DNA of 64,000 bases, from the NCBI GenBank assembly GCA_016791475.1, contig JAEUWI010000009.1:1-64000 (forward strand). The letters run 5' to 3'. Source of the stretch: Candidatus Hydrogenedentota bacterium. Lineage in GTDB: Bacteria; Hydrogenedentota; Hydrogenedentia; Hydrogenedentales; JAEUWI01. Below are positions 8,877-16,752 of this stretch, one piece after another (the stretch's first letter is position 1; every line of letters starts with the position of its first letter). The translations under genes were made by a program, and so were the position numbers. Under the pieces are notes generated by a model. The model saw only the letters and a program-made list of their open reading frames with translations, was not told the origin of the DNA and did not search any database.

Positions 8877-9824
8877 TCAGGGATCGCCCAGTGCGGTCTC
8901 TTGCACCGATGGCGTGAGGCCGGGCGCCGCTTCGTCGGGGGGGTCTGAACCCTCCAGGGTCGACGGCGCTCCGGTTGCGCCACCGCCGCCTTCCGCAGGC
9001 TGCTCTGTGGGCTGCTCCGTAGGAATATTGGGGACGACGATGCCCCCGGCGCGGACGGTGATGGTGTTGCGCACTTCCGTGATGCCCTGGACGTTTCGGG
9101 CCACTTCTTCGGCGAGGACGCGCTTCTCTTCGGAATCGACAGTGCCGCTCAGCATGCAGATGCCGTCGTCCACTTCCACGTCGAGCTCGCGCATCTTGAG
9201 ATGTCGGTTGAGCATGATGGCCGTGGAGACGCGGCTTTCGAGCCACTCATCGGAGATCTGCTGTCCGGTGCCGCGGACCGCGTCGTAGGCGTCGTCTTTT
9301 GGGCGAATGGTAAGCTGGTTGACGACGTCTTCAACGCCTTTGGTGTTGGAGGCGATGTTGATCATGGATTCGACATGGGCTTCGGTGGGCACTACGCCGA
9401 AGAGCGTCACCACGTTGTTGATGGTGGTGATGCCGATCTTGAGGCCTTTAAATTCGCCGCTGCCGAGCATGCGGCCCCGGACCGCTGCCGTGACGGCCCG
9501 GTCCTGCACGCGCTGGCTCCACGTGCGCTGTTCTTTTTCGCCGATGACGGTGTTGATGACGACGAGCTGGTTGTCCACGAAGCGGACGCCGAGGACGCCG
9601 AGGGCGAGGTCTTCGGCCAGATCCCGCTGGACCTGATCATTCACGCTGCCGGAGAGCATGACGTTGCCGTCGCGGGTGGTGGTATTGATGTTGAGGGGGT
9701 TCAGGTGCTGGTCGAGGAGGTAGAGCGCTTCAATGCGCGCGGTGATCGTGCTGTCTTCGACCCCGGTGACGACCTGGCCCGCCGGCGAAGCGAGAAGAGA
9801 CGCTATCACAATCAATGCAAACAT
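8877..9824 (-). CDS. secreted protein with three BON domains
   Basis: A 315-residue exported protein: signal peptide (residues 1-17), three BON domains (roughly 25-95, 105-175 and 190-258) recognisable by the repeated G-x-V-x-L-x-G-x-V strands (NVMLSGSV, VVTLFGVV, ICMLSGTV), then a low-complexity tail rich in P, E, Q and G. BON domains, as in OsmY, bind phospholipid surfaces and stabilise envelopes under stress. The ATG at 9824 has an AAGGAA ribosome site. A promoter lies upstream at 9928-9957, and a TPR protein gene follows in the same operon. Confidence 0.85.
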   Translation of the reverse strand: MFALIVIASLLASPAGQVVTGVEDSTITARIEALYLLDQHLNPLNINTTTRDGNVMLSGSVNDQVQRDLAEDLALGVLGVRFVDNQLVVINTVIGEKEQRTWSQRVQDRAVTAAVRGRMLGSGEFKGLKIGITTINNVVTLFGVVPTEAHVESMINIASNTKGVEDVVNQLTIRPKDDAYDAVRGTGQQISDEWLESRVSTAIMLNRHLKMRELDVEVDDGICMLSGTVDSEEKRVLAEEVARNVQGITEVRNTITVRAGGIVVPNIPTEQPTEQPAEGGGGATGAPSTLEGSDPPDEAAPGLTPSVQETALGDP

Positions 9825-9927
9825 CAAACGGGTTCCTTGATACACTTGGCCGGCCCGGAGGAAAACTCCGAAACACCGACAACTCCAGCGGGAGGCCCAG
9901 CCGCAGACTAACACGTGTGCTGGTGTT

Positions 9928-9957
9928 ATTATAGGGTCAAGTCAGGATGGCTTACAA
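9928..9957 (-). promoter_or_regulatory. predicted promoter of the BON-TPR operon
   Basis: On the minus strand a perfect -10 TATAAT (9933 to 9928) is preceded at 18 bases by TTGTAA (9957 to 9952). It lies about 100 bases before the BON gene start. Confidence 0.5.
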
Positions 9958-10113
9958 GAAGATTCGGCGGCGGGCCACCGTCCGCCTTGAGTCCATCCTT
10001 CGCTGGGCGGAAAAGTTCCCTGCGCTTCGAAATGGCGGCGCGGGGCCGTGGCGCCGCCGGCCCCTCGTGGGCTATAGTCTGGCAGACACCCCCACCGCCG
10101 AGGAACTGGATGC

Positions 10114-10821
10114 ATGGCTGGAATGACGCGAATTAAACGATTTGCCCTTGTCCTGGCGGCGCTCATCGCCCTTGGCGGCGGGATCGGGTACTTCGCCGGT
10201 TCCGGCGACCCGGTGCCGTCGGGCAATCCGACTGCCGCGCCCGAGGGCCCGGACTGGCAGGACCTGCTGGGCGATGACTCGGCGCGGGCGTGGCGGAACA
10301 TCACGGACGAATCCGAGATTTTCGAGATTCGGGAGGGCATGCTCCATATTCCCGGCAACAGCGTGTACCCGCTCCGTTATGTGGCCTGGGGGGATGAGCG
10401 CCTCGGGGATTTCGAACTCCACCTGGAGTTCAAGGCGGCGTCGGGCGCGAACAGCGGGATCTTTCTTCGGGCACAGCCCAATGACCCGGTCTATCGGGGC
10501 TTTGAAGTGCAAGTGCTGGAGGATTTTGGTGACCCGCCGAACAAAAATGGATCGGGCGCGATTTATGACGTGGTTACCCCGATGTTCAACCTGGCGCGGC
10601 CGACCGGCGAGTGGAATTCCTACGACATCACGGTGCGCGGCACGAGCGTCGTGGTCATCATGAATGGCTGGAAGGTGATCGACACGGATCTGGCGCTGAT
10701 GACGGTGCCGCTGGGGAAGTTTTCGGTGGCCTATGCCGATCTGCCCCGGGAGGGCCTGCTGATGCTTCAGGATCACGGCGGCGAGGTGTGGTACCGGAAT
10801 ATCCGGCTGAAGCGATTGTAA
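10114..10821 (+). CDS. DUF1080 (3-keto-disaccharide hydrolase-like) protein
   Basis: A 235-residue exported or membrane-anchored protein: one N-terminal hydrophobic helix (residues about 8-29), then a beta-sandwich domain of the DUF1080 family. Supporting motifs are the FELHLEFKA strand, NSGIFLRAQP, GFEVQVLED, the GAIYDV segment and the final VWYRNIRLKRL. Members act on 3-keto-glycosides or bind sugars outside the cytoplasm. ATG codons at 10114 and 10123 are both possible; the first is taken. It stands alone, converging on the ion-channel gene with a hairpin between them. Confidence 0.8.
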   Translation: MAGMTRIKRFALVLAALIALGGGIGYFAGSGDPVPSGNPTAAPEGPDWQDLLGDDSARAWRNITDESEIFEIREGMLHIPGNSVYPLRYVAWGDERLGDFELHLEFKAASGANSGIFLRAQPNDPVYRGFEVQVLEDFGDPPNKNGSGAIYDVVTPMFNLARPTGEWNSYDITVRGTSVVVIMNGWKVIDTDLALMTVPLGKFSVAYADLPREGLLMLQDHGGEVWYRNIRLKRL

Positions 10822-10824
10822 ATG

Positions 10825-10852
10825 GGGCAGCCGCCCGCCGGGACGGCTGCCC
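10825..10852. terminator. hairpin between convergent genes
   Basis: GGGCAGCCG at 10825-10833 pairs with CGGCTGCCC at 10844-10852. There is no T run, so it may be a weak or factor-dependent terminator serving both converging genes. Confidence 0.4.
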
Positions 10853-10860
10853 GATTCGCA

Positions 10861-11628
10861 TCAGCTCAATTTGTGTTGCAGCAACTCGCTCAACTCTTTG
10901 CTCAATTCGGCGATGCGCTGATCCACGCTCTCCGCGGACATGTTTTTCATCTTCTCTTTCTCGTGCACGACCTGATAGTTGTTCAACACGGCGCCGACGA
11001 CAAGGTTGATAAGGAGGAAGGTGCTGATCATGACCCAGGAGACGAAGTAGGCGGTGACGACCCAGTAGTTTCCATGGGCGAGGCAGGCGCCGCGAAGTTC
11101 GGCCCAGGCGTCGCAGGTGAGGATGCGGAAGAGGGTGAAGAAGGACTCCTGGAGATTGCCGAATTCGGCAGGCTGGACCTTGCCGAAGAGTTCCACGCCC
11201 ATGACCGCGTAGATATAGAAGCTGATGAACATGAGCAGCGCGATATAGGTCATGGAGGTGAGGGACTTGATCAGCACGGTGACGATGAGCCGGAGTTCGG
11301 GGAGCCCGTCGACGAGACGGAGCACACGGAAAACCCGGAGGATTCGCAGGAGGGTGGCAATGGTGGTGATGTTGGGGATGAAGGCGGAACCGACGACAAT
11401 GATGTCGAAGATGTTCCAGCCGCTCTTGAAGAAGGCGGCCGTGCTCTCCCTCGCGTAGAACTTGAGTCCGATCTCCGCCACGAAGATCCAGATACAGATC
11501 CATTCGAGGGTGAAGAGAATGGGATAGGGCTCGTAGGTTGAGATGCCGATGAGGACGGCGTTGAAGACGATGACCCCGAGAATTATTTTCCCGAAGGTGC
11601 TGTGATTGATCATGGCTTTGGCGTTCAT
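10861..11628 (-). CDS. voltage-gated cation channel, NaChBac type
   Basis: A 255-residue inner-membrane channel subunit with six transmembrane helices, expected to form a homotetramer. S4 carries four arginines at every third position (R95, R98, R101, R104). The pore and S6 follow bacterial NaV channels closely (FGNLQ, then a helix ending STFLLINLVVGAVLNN). The filter is T171-C-D173-A-W175-A-E177 where NaChBac has TLESWAS, so the key glutamate is an aspartate and a second acid is present; ion preference may differ. The C-terminus is a helical coil (residues about 225-255). The 9-bp minisatellite lies upstream, between it and a divergent MaoC-like gene. Confidence 0.88.
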   Translation of the reverse strand: MNAKAMINHSTFGKIILGVIVFNAVLIGISTYEPYPILFTLEWICIWIFVAEIGLKFYARESTAAFFKSGWNIFDIIVVGSAFIPNITTIATLLRILRVFRVLRLVDGLPELRLIVTVLIKSLTSMTYIALLMFISFYIYAVMGVELFGKVQPAEFGNLQESFFTLFRILTCDAWAELRGACLAHGNYWVVTAYFVSWVMISTFLLINLVVGAVLNNYQVVHEKEKMKNMSAESVDQRIAELSKELSELLQHKLS

Positions 11629-11671
11629 GGGTGCTGGTTCCTCGTCCCCGACTTGCTGCGAATAACGGAAT

Positions 11672-11684
11672 GCCCCGCTGGGGC
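11672..11684. repeat. 13-bp palindromic motif, copy 1
   Basis: GCCCCGCTGGGGC upstream of the channel gene. The same 13-mer occurs at 18404-18416 in a larger repeat cluster, so it is probably part of a dispersed intergenic palindrome family. Confidence 0.45.
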
Positions 11685-11732
11685 GGCGCTAGTCTAGCAA
11701 ACGGACGCGGTGGGAGGAAATGAGCGCGGGGC

Positions 11733-11857
11733 GGGGTCTTATGGGTCTTATGGGTCTTATGGGTCTTATGGGTCTTATGGGTCTTATGGGTCTTATGGGT
11801 CTTATGGGTCTTATGGGTCTTATGGGTCGTATGGGTCGTATGGGTCGTATGGGTCTT
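11733..11857. repeat. 9-bp tandem repeat array 1
   Basis: Thirteen full units of ATGGGTCKT from 11741, after a partial unit at 11733: nine units with CTT, three with CGT, then one with CTT. It fills the space between the divergent channel gene (starts 11628) and MaoC-like gene (starts 11953). Because the unit is a multiple of three, all frames stay open, but the resulting Met-Gly-Leu type strings are not convincing proteins. A second array is at 27386-27466. Confidence 0.95.
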
Positions 11858-11952
11858 GGGGTCTTTTCTTTGGCGGTTTGGCGACCTATAATGGCGAGGT
11901 GATCGTCGGATGACGACGCGCCCATACCGCAACCCATAGATCGGCCTGTGCC

Positions 11953-12858
11953 ATGACGAGCAACAATCTCCTTCTCCATTATGATCGGGTCCCCGGCTTT
12001 CTTCCTATTTACCGCCGCCTGCTGCTGGGGCGACGGGCACGGCATGTGAAGGGCGAGGCGCTGCCCCACTTCGAGGGCGTTTGGCCTGGCGCAAAGGCCG
12101 ACGCCGCCCTCATCAAGCGCTATGCGGAGGCCTGTGGCCTGCCGGACGATGGCTTTTATCCCCTGCTTTATCCCCATGTGCTGACCTCGGCTATTCACAT
12201 CGATTTCATCAGCCGCCCCGAGTTTCCCCTCTCTCCCATGGGCGCGGTACACACGCGAATGCATGTGCTGCAGCATGCCCCGATTGCGGCGGACTCGGTG
12301 GTGGATATAGCGTGCGCGCTGACATCGACCCGCGTGCTGAAACCGGGTATCGAATTTGAAATCACCACGACCCTCACCCAGAACGGCGTGAAGGTCTGGG
12401 AAAGCCTGAGCGCCAATCTGATCCGGGGCAAAAAGTTCGGCGAGCCTGCGGAGGCATCCGCCCTTTCCAACCTGCCCGATTTGGAGGGCGAGCCCGTTGA
12501 AGCGGGCTGGACAGTGCCCAGGGACATGGGCTGGCGCTATGCAAAGATTACGGGGGACTACAACCCCATCCACGTCTCCCGGGCGCTGGCGAAGTTCATG
12601 GGCTTTGATCGTGATCTGATCCATGGCATGTGGTCGGCCGCGCGTTGCCTGGCCCACCTCCCGCAGCTGGACACTTCACAGCCAATCCGCGCGGATATTT
12701 TGTTCAAGGGTCCGGTGTACATGGAGAGTTCGGTAAGCATGAAGCAGGTCACGGGGGAATCGGGTCAGCACTTTGATCTATACTGCTCGGACAACCCCCG
12801 CCCCGTCCTTCGCGGACGCGTGCGTCAAGAAAAGGACGGCGCCACGCTGGCGCCCTGA
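11953..12858 (+). CDS. MaoC-like hot-dog domain dehydratase
   Basis: A 301-residue cytoplasmic protein with the MaoC/(R)-hydratase hot-dog fold in its C-terminal half. The hydratase motif is GDYNPIH near residues 201-207 with catalytic D and H, followed by the IHGMWSAAR helix. The N-terminal half looks like a second, degenerate hot-dog, as in other two-domain hydratases. Such enzymes hydrate enoyl-CoA or enoyl-ACP thioesters. The ATG at 11953 is the first in frame after the minisatellite. YajQ starts 15 bases after its stop, so they likely share a transcript. Substrate unknown. Confidence 0.8.
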   Translation: MTSNNLLLHYDRVPGFLPIYRRLLLGRRARHVKGEALPHFEGVWPGAKADAALIKRYAEACGLPDDGFYPLLYPHVLTSAIHIDFISRPEFPLSPMGAVHTRMHVLQHAPIAADSVVDIACALTSTRVLKPGIEFEITTTLTQNGVKVWESLSANLIRGKKFGEPAEASALSNLPDLEGEPVEAGWTVPRDMGWRYAKITGDYNPIHVSRALAKFMGFDRDLIHGMWSAARCLAHLPQLDTSQPIRADILFKGPVYMESSVSMKQVTGESGQHFDLYCSDNPRPVLRGRVRQEKDGATLAP

Positions 12859-12873
12859 GAAAGGAATACCCGA

Positions 12874-13365
12874 ATGCCTTCTTTCGATGTGGTCAACAAA
12901 GTTGACCTCCAGGAAGTGGACAATGCCGTCAACATCACGACGAAGACCATCACCACGCGCTATGACTTTCGCGATTCGGAGACGGAGATCAACCTGGACC
13001 GCAAGGAACTGAAGATCACCATCTCGACCGAAAATACAATGCGTTTGGATGCGGTGAAGGATACGCTGGCGAGCAACTTGATCAAGCGCGGCGTGAGCCC
13101 CAAAGCACTGGAATACAAGGAGCCCGAGGGCACCTCCAAGGGGGGAGTGCGCGTGACGGTGTCGCTGAAACAGGGTATCGACAAGGAAATCGCGAAGAAG
13201 ATCACCAAGCTTATCAAGGAGCAGGGCCTGAAGGTGCAGGCGCAGATTCAGGATGACCAGGTGCGCGTCACCGGCAAGAGTATCAATGACCTGCAGTCCG
13301 TCATTGCCATGCTGAAAGGCGAAGAGATGGATATCCCGCTTCAGTATGTGAATATGAAGAGCTGA
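12874..13365 (+). CDS. yajQ: YajQ family nucleotide-binding protein
   Basis: A 163-residue protein matching the YajQ family end to end: it begins PSFDVVNKVD and ends with the LQYVNMKS type tail, with two ferredoxin-like domains between. YajQ proteins bind nucleotides or RNA, and some members bind cyclic di-GMP and act as effectors. The usual length is about 160 residues. A ribosome site (GAAAGGA) precedes the ATG at 12874. It follows the MaoC-like gene directly in the same direction. Confidence 0.92.
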   Translation: MPSFDVVNKVDLQEVDNAVNITTKTITTRYDFRDSETEINLDRKELKITISTENTMRLDAVKDTLASNLIKRGVSPKALEYKEPEGTSKGGVRVTVSLKQGIDKEIAKKITKLIKEQGLKVQAQIQDDQVRVTGKSINDLQSVIAMLKGEEMDIPLQYVNMKS

Positions 13366-13471
13366 AGATTGCGCTGATTGCCGGCGAATCCGCAGGGACG
13401 GCTGCCTTGCGTTGCGCAAGAATGCTTCCCACCCACTCAATCGACTTTCAAAGAGGAGCAACCGACCACCG

Positions 13472-14560
13472 ATGCGCATCACGATCACGTTCCTGTTCGC
13501 CGCCCTCTTCGCCGGCTTCGCGGTTCAGGCCGCCGAGAAGGGTCCACTCACGCTTCACCCGAAAGTTACGCCGCTGCCCACGGATGCCATGGGGCCTTTT
13601 GTGCGCCTCGCGGACAGTCGAATCCTGGCGGTGGACAAGGATCTGGTCCGGGCGAGCAGCGACGAAGGGCTGACGTGGGAAACGTGGCCGCTGGAAGTGG
13701 GTATGGATTTTGAGGTCAGCAACGAGCGGGCGCTGATCCTGACCCGCGAGGGGACGCTCATCCTGGCGTGCATGAACAATGCGGAGCTGGTGTGGAAGTG
13801 GAACAAAGAAATTCACGATGCCGACCCCGGCACGACGCTGCCCACCTATGCCCTTCGCAGCCTGGACAACGGCAAGACCTGGGAGAAGCCACGGAAGCTC
13901 CACGATGAGTGGAGTGGCGCCGTTCGCAATATGATCCAGGCGAAGGATGGCAAGGTGGTCTTCACGGCCATGCGGCTGTTAAACAAGCCGGGTCGCCACT
14001 CGGTGCTGACCTACGCCTCGACGGATCAGGGCGCAAGCTGGAAGCCGAGCAACGTAATTGATCTGGGTGGCAACGGCCACCACGACGGCGCCACGGAGGC
14101 CACGGTCATCGAGTTGAACGACGGCCGGCTTTGGAAACTGATCCGCACGAATTTCGGCAAATTCTGGGAGGCCCATTCAGAGGATGGCTTCTACTGGAAG
14201 AGCATGGGGCCGACGTCCATCCCCGCAAGCAGCGCGCCGGGCCAGTTGTTCCGCCTTCAGAGCGGGCGCATCCTGCTGGTGTGGAACCGGCCCTTCCCCG
14301 AGGGGCAGACGAGCTTCCCCCTTTCCGGAGGCGACAATGAATGGTCCGAAGTTCCGGTGAGCAATCACCGCTGGGAGCTCTCCGCCGCCCTTTCTGAGGA
14401 CGATGGCAAGACCTGGACCACGCCGGTGGTGCTGGCCCATCAGGAGGGCGCTTCCCTCGCGTACCCCTATCTCTTCGAGCAGGCACCGGGACGGCTCTGG
14501 CTCACGACCATGCAGGGCGGCATCCGCATTGCCCTGAACGAATCAGATCTGCTTCAATAG
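13472..14560 (+). CDS. secreted sialidase-like (BNR) protein
   Basis: A 362-residue exported protein: signal peptide ending AVQA, then a six-bladed propeller of sialidase type. Asp-box motifs of the S-x-D-x-G-x-x-W form are visible (SSDEGLTW, SLDNGKTW, STDQGASW, SEDDGKTW). This fold covers exo-sialidases and related glycoside hydrolases, so the exact substrate is open. The ATG at 13472 starts the signal peptide; an AGAGGAG site lies about 13 bases upstream, rather far. Genes for a PhyH-like dioxygenase and a DapA-like aldolase follow in the same direction. Confidence 0.8.
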   Translation: MRITITFLFAALFAGFAVQAAEKGPLTLHPKVTPLPTDAMGPFVRLADSRILAVDKDLVRASSDEGLTWETWPLEVGMDFEVSNERALILTREGTLILACMNNAELVWKWNKEIHDADPGTTLPTYALRSLDNGKTWEKPRKLHDEWSGAVRNMIQAKDGKVVFTAMRLLNKPGRHSVLTYASTDQGASWKPSNVIDLGGNGHHDGATEATVIELNDGRLWKLIRTNFGKFWEAHSEDGFYWKSMGPTSIPASSAPGQLFRLQSGRILLVWNRPFPEGQTSFPLSGGDNEWSEVPVSNHRWELSAALSEDDGKTWTTPVVLAHQEGASLAYPYLFEQAPGRLWLTTMQGGIRIALNESDLLQ

Positions 14561-14591
14561 TCGCTCAACGGGCAAGCGAGGTGAACCGGCT

Positions 14592-15437
14592 ATGGATCTG
14601 GACAAGCGTGAACAGTTGGATGTGGACGGTTTCTGCATCATCCCCAATTTGCTGCCGCCGGAGTTGCTGGCGCGGATCCAGGCGGAGTCGATGCGGATTC
14701 TGGAGGCGCTGCCCAAAGAGCACGAGCAGGACAACCGCTCCACCGGCAGCATGGTGAGCGTTTACGAGAGTCCGGTCTTTGCGGAATTGATTGCCCTTCC
14801 CGAGGCGCAGGCGGCCCTGCGCAGTCTGGGTTTCAGCGAGGCCCGCTTTTCCAGCGGCTACATCATCAGCAAGCCCGCGAAGAGCCCGCGCCTCTTCTGG
14901 CACTATGACTGGGCCGGCTGGGACGCGCCCGAGTCGTTTACCGTGCGCCCGACGCCCCAACTGTTCTTCATGTATTACCTGGTTAACACCACGCCCTACA
15001 ACGGCTGCCTCCGGGTCGTGCCCGGCTCACACGTCGGCGACAATGACCTGATTCCCCTGCTGGACGAGGCCCACGCGCCGGAACTGCGCGCGGCGGCGAA
15101 TATGGACCGGCCCGCCTTCAGCGATCGGCCCGACGAAGTGAATGTGTGCATCACGGCGGGCGACCTGCTCATCGGCGATTCCCGCCTGCTCCACGCCTCC
15201 CACGCGAATGAGAGCGACGAGCGGCGCACGGTGATCACGCTGTGGTTTCACCCCGACCCGCAGACCTTTGGCGGGCGACTTCAGGCCTTCTGCGCAAACA
15301 TGGCCGCCCAGCCACCGAAAGACTGGCCTGCGGATGCCCGGGAGAAAGTGAGCGAGGTGCTCTGCCGCTACGAAGGCGGCGAGGAGGCCTGGCCCTGGAA
15401 CCGCAATCGGCCCTATCCCGCGCCGGTGGCGGAGTAA
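14592..15437 (+). CDS. phytanoyl-CoA dioxygenase family protein
   Basis: A 281-residue Fe(II)/2-oxoglutarate-dependent oxygenase. The double-stranded beta-helix shows an H-x-D iron motif (HYDW, near residue 103) and a distal histidine in the LLHASHAN segment, with the arginine of ERRTVITLWF as the likely 2-oxoglutarate ligand. The VVPGSH turn is also typical. Substrates of such proteins vary widely. The ATG at 14592 lies 31 bases after the sialidase-like gene, so they are probably co-transcribed; natural target unknown. Confidence 0.85.
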   Translation: MDLDKREQLDVDGFCIIPNLLPPELLARIQAESMRILEALPKEHEQDNRSTGSMVSVYESPVFAELIALPEAQAALRSLGFSEARFSSGYIISKPAKSPRLFWHYDWAGWDAPESFTVRPTPQLFFMYYLVNTTPYNGCLRVVPGSHVGDNDLIPLLDEAHAPELRAAANMDRPAFSDRPDEVNVCITAGDLLIGDSRLLHASHANESDERRTVITLWFHPDPQTFGGRLQAFCANMAAQPPKDWPADAREKVSEVLCRYEGGEEAWPWNRNRPYPAPVAE

Positions 15438-15439
15438 CG

Positions 15440-15482
15440 CCGAAGGACGAAGGACTTAAGGGACGGAAGGGACTTAAAGGAC
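15440..15482. repeat. purine-rich GGAC-containing repeat stretch
   Basis: Between the PhyH-like and DapA-like genes the sequence repeats GGAC and GACTTAA words (for example AAGGACTTAAGGGACGGAAG). It has no coding character and looks like a degenerate dispersed intergenic repeat. Confidence 0.4.
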
Positions 15483-15578
15483 ATCCCTGATTTCTTGGTG
15501 GTCTCCAATTTCCGTCGTGCGGTCTCTTGTGTCTTTCTTGTTCTTTGAGTTCATCAACCAACCCAAAGGCCCGATTCC

Positions 15579-16490
15579 ATGAACCCCACCACCGACCTCC
15601 GCGGCATCATCACGGTGCTCAACACGCCTTTCAATCTCGACGATACCCTCGATCTTCCGGGGCTCGCCCGCAACGTGGAAAACGCGATCCAGGCCGGCGT
15701 TGCGGGCTTTCTCGTGCCCGCCATGGCCAGCGAAGTGGGCACCCTGTCGGAAGCCGAGCGGACGGCTGTGGTCCAGTGCACTGTCGGGACGGCAGCGGGG
15801 CGCGTGCCGATCATCGGCGGGGCCTCCGCGCCCGATCAGGCCGCGCGGACGAATGCGGCGCGGCGACTAATCGATCTGGGCTGCGCGGGTGTGCTCGTGA
15901 GCATGAACTACACCGACGACGCCACCTACACCCGCGACGTGGAAGCGCTGGCAAGTCTGGAGCCCGGCTTCCTGATGCTGCAGGACTGGGACGCCAGCGG
16001 CTATGGCCTGCCCGTGCCCTTGATCAAGCGCCTCTTCGAGACGGTGCCCGCGTTCAAGTGCCTCAAGGTGGAGGTCGTGCCCGCAGGCCCGAAATACACC
16101 GAAGTATTGCAGGTGACCAGTGGCGGCTTGCATGTTTCCGGCGGCTGGGCCGTGGGCCAGATCATCGAGGGCCTTGATCGCGGCGTTCACGCCTTCATGC
16201 CCACGGGCATGCACCCCATTTATACCGCGATTTACCAGCGCTACGTCCGGGGTGAGCGAGAGTCCGCCCGCGCATTGTTTGAGGAGTTGCTGCCCGTGCT
16301 GGCTTTCTCCAACCAGCACCTGGACATCTCCATTTACTTCTTCAAGCGCTTGCTCCATGCGCAGGGCGTCTACGCCACGGGAAAGGTTCGCTCGCCGAAG
16401 GTGGCTTTCGACGCGGTACACCAGAAGATCGCCGATGGCCTGATCGAGCGCGTGATGGCGATGGAAGCCCGGCTCGCGATCGAGGCGTAG
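15579..16490 (+). CDS. dihydrodipicolinate synthase/N-acetylneuraminate lyase family protein
   Basis: A 303-residue TIM-barrel aldolase-like protein. The Schiff-base lysine is present in the CLKVE segment (about residue 162), and the N-terminal GIITVLNTPF and central GASAPDQAARTN match the DapA/NanA family. The tyrosine-bearing YNxP motif that normally lies before it is replaced by LQDWDAS, so the proton relay differs and this is unlikely to be true DapA. Close to a sialidase-like gene, a sugar-acid aldolase role is conceivable but unproven. Start at the ATG after the repeat stretch. Confidence 0.8.
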   Translation: MNPTTDLRGIITVLNTPFNLDDTLDLPGLARNVENAIQAGVAGFLVPAMASEVGTLSEAERTAVVQCTVGTAAGRVPIIGGASAPDQAARTNAARRLIDLGCAGVLVSMNYTDDATYTRDVEALASLEPGFLMLQDWDASGYGLPVPLIKRLFETVPAFKCLKVEVVPAGPKYTEVLQVTSGGLHVSGGWAVGQIIEGLDRGVHAFMPTGMHPIYTAIYQRYVRGERESARALFEELLPVLAFSNQHLDISIYFFKRLLHAQGVYATGKVRSPKVAFDAVHQKIADGLIERVMAMEARLAIEA

Positions 16491-16565
16491 AGCGGATCGC
16501 CCTGAGGCTTTGTATTAATCCATCAATCCAGTCGTCAATCAAGAGCGCGGTTTTTCTTACCCGCG

Positions 16566-16612
16566 TTTCGTGCGACGGAGTCGCACGAAAATCACGGACT
16601 GGAAAGTCCGTG
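16566..16612. repeat. pair of adjacent perfect hairpins
   Basis: TTTCGTGCGAC (16566-16576) pairs with GTCGCACGAAA (16580-16590) around GGA, and CACGGACT (16593-16600) pairs with AGTCCGTG (16605-16612) around GGAA. No T tract follows. It lies in the 262-base gap between the aldolase-like and BRO-N genes and looks like a REP-type element. Confidence 0.6.
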
Positions 16613-16752
16613 CTCCCGCTGGGTGATACCTTCACAAGCTCCCTGGAAACCAGGACTGAATACACTTTCAGTTGCCATGGAAATCGGACGCAAGCGCGTG
16701 ATACAGTCGGACCCAGTTTTCCACTGTCCGTTAGCAAAACTGGAGAGGGCCG

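Noticed and set aside
11733-11857. Possible CRISPR array
   Set aside because: Units are 9 bases with no spacers; this is a minisatellite.
11710-11913. Frames across the 9-bp array encoding Met-Gly-Leu or Gly-Ser-Tyr repeats
   Set aside because: All three plus frames are open only because the unit is 9 bases; no ribosome site or conserved flanks.
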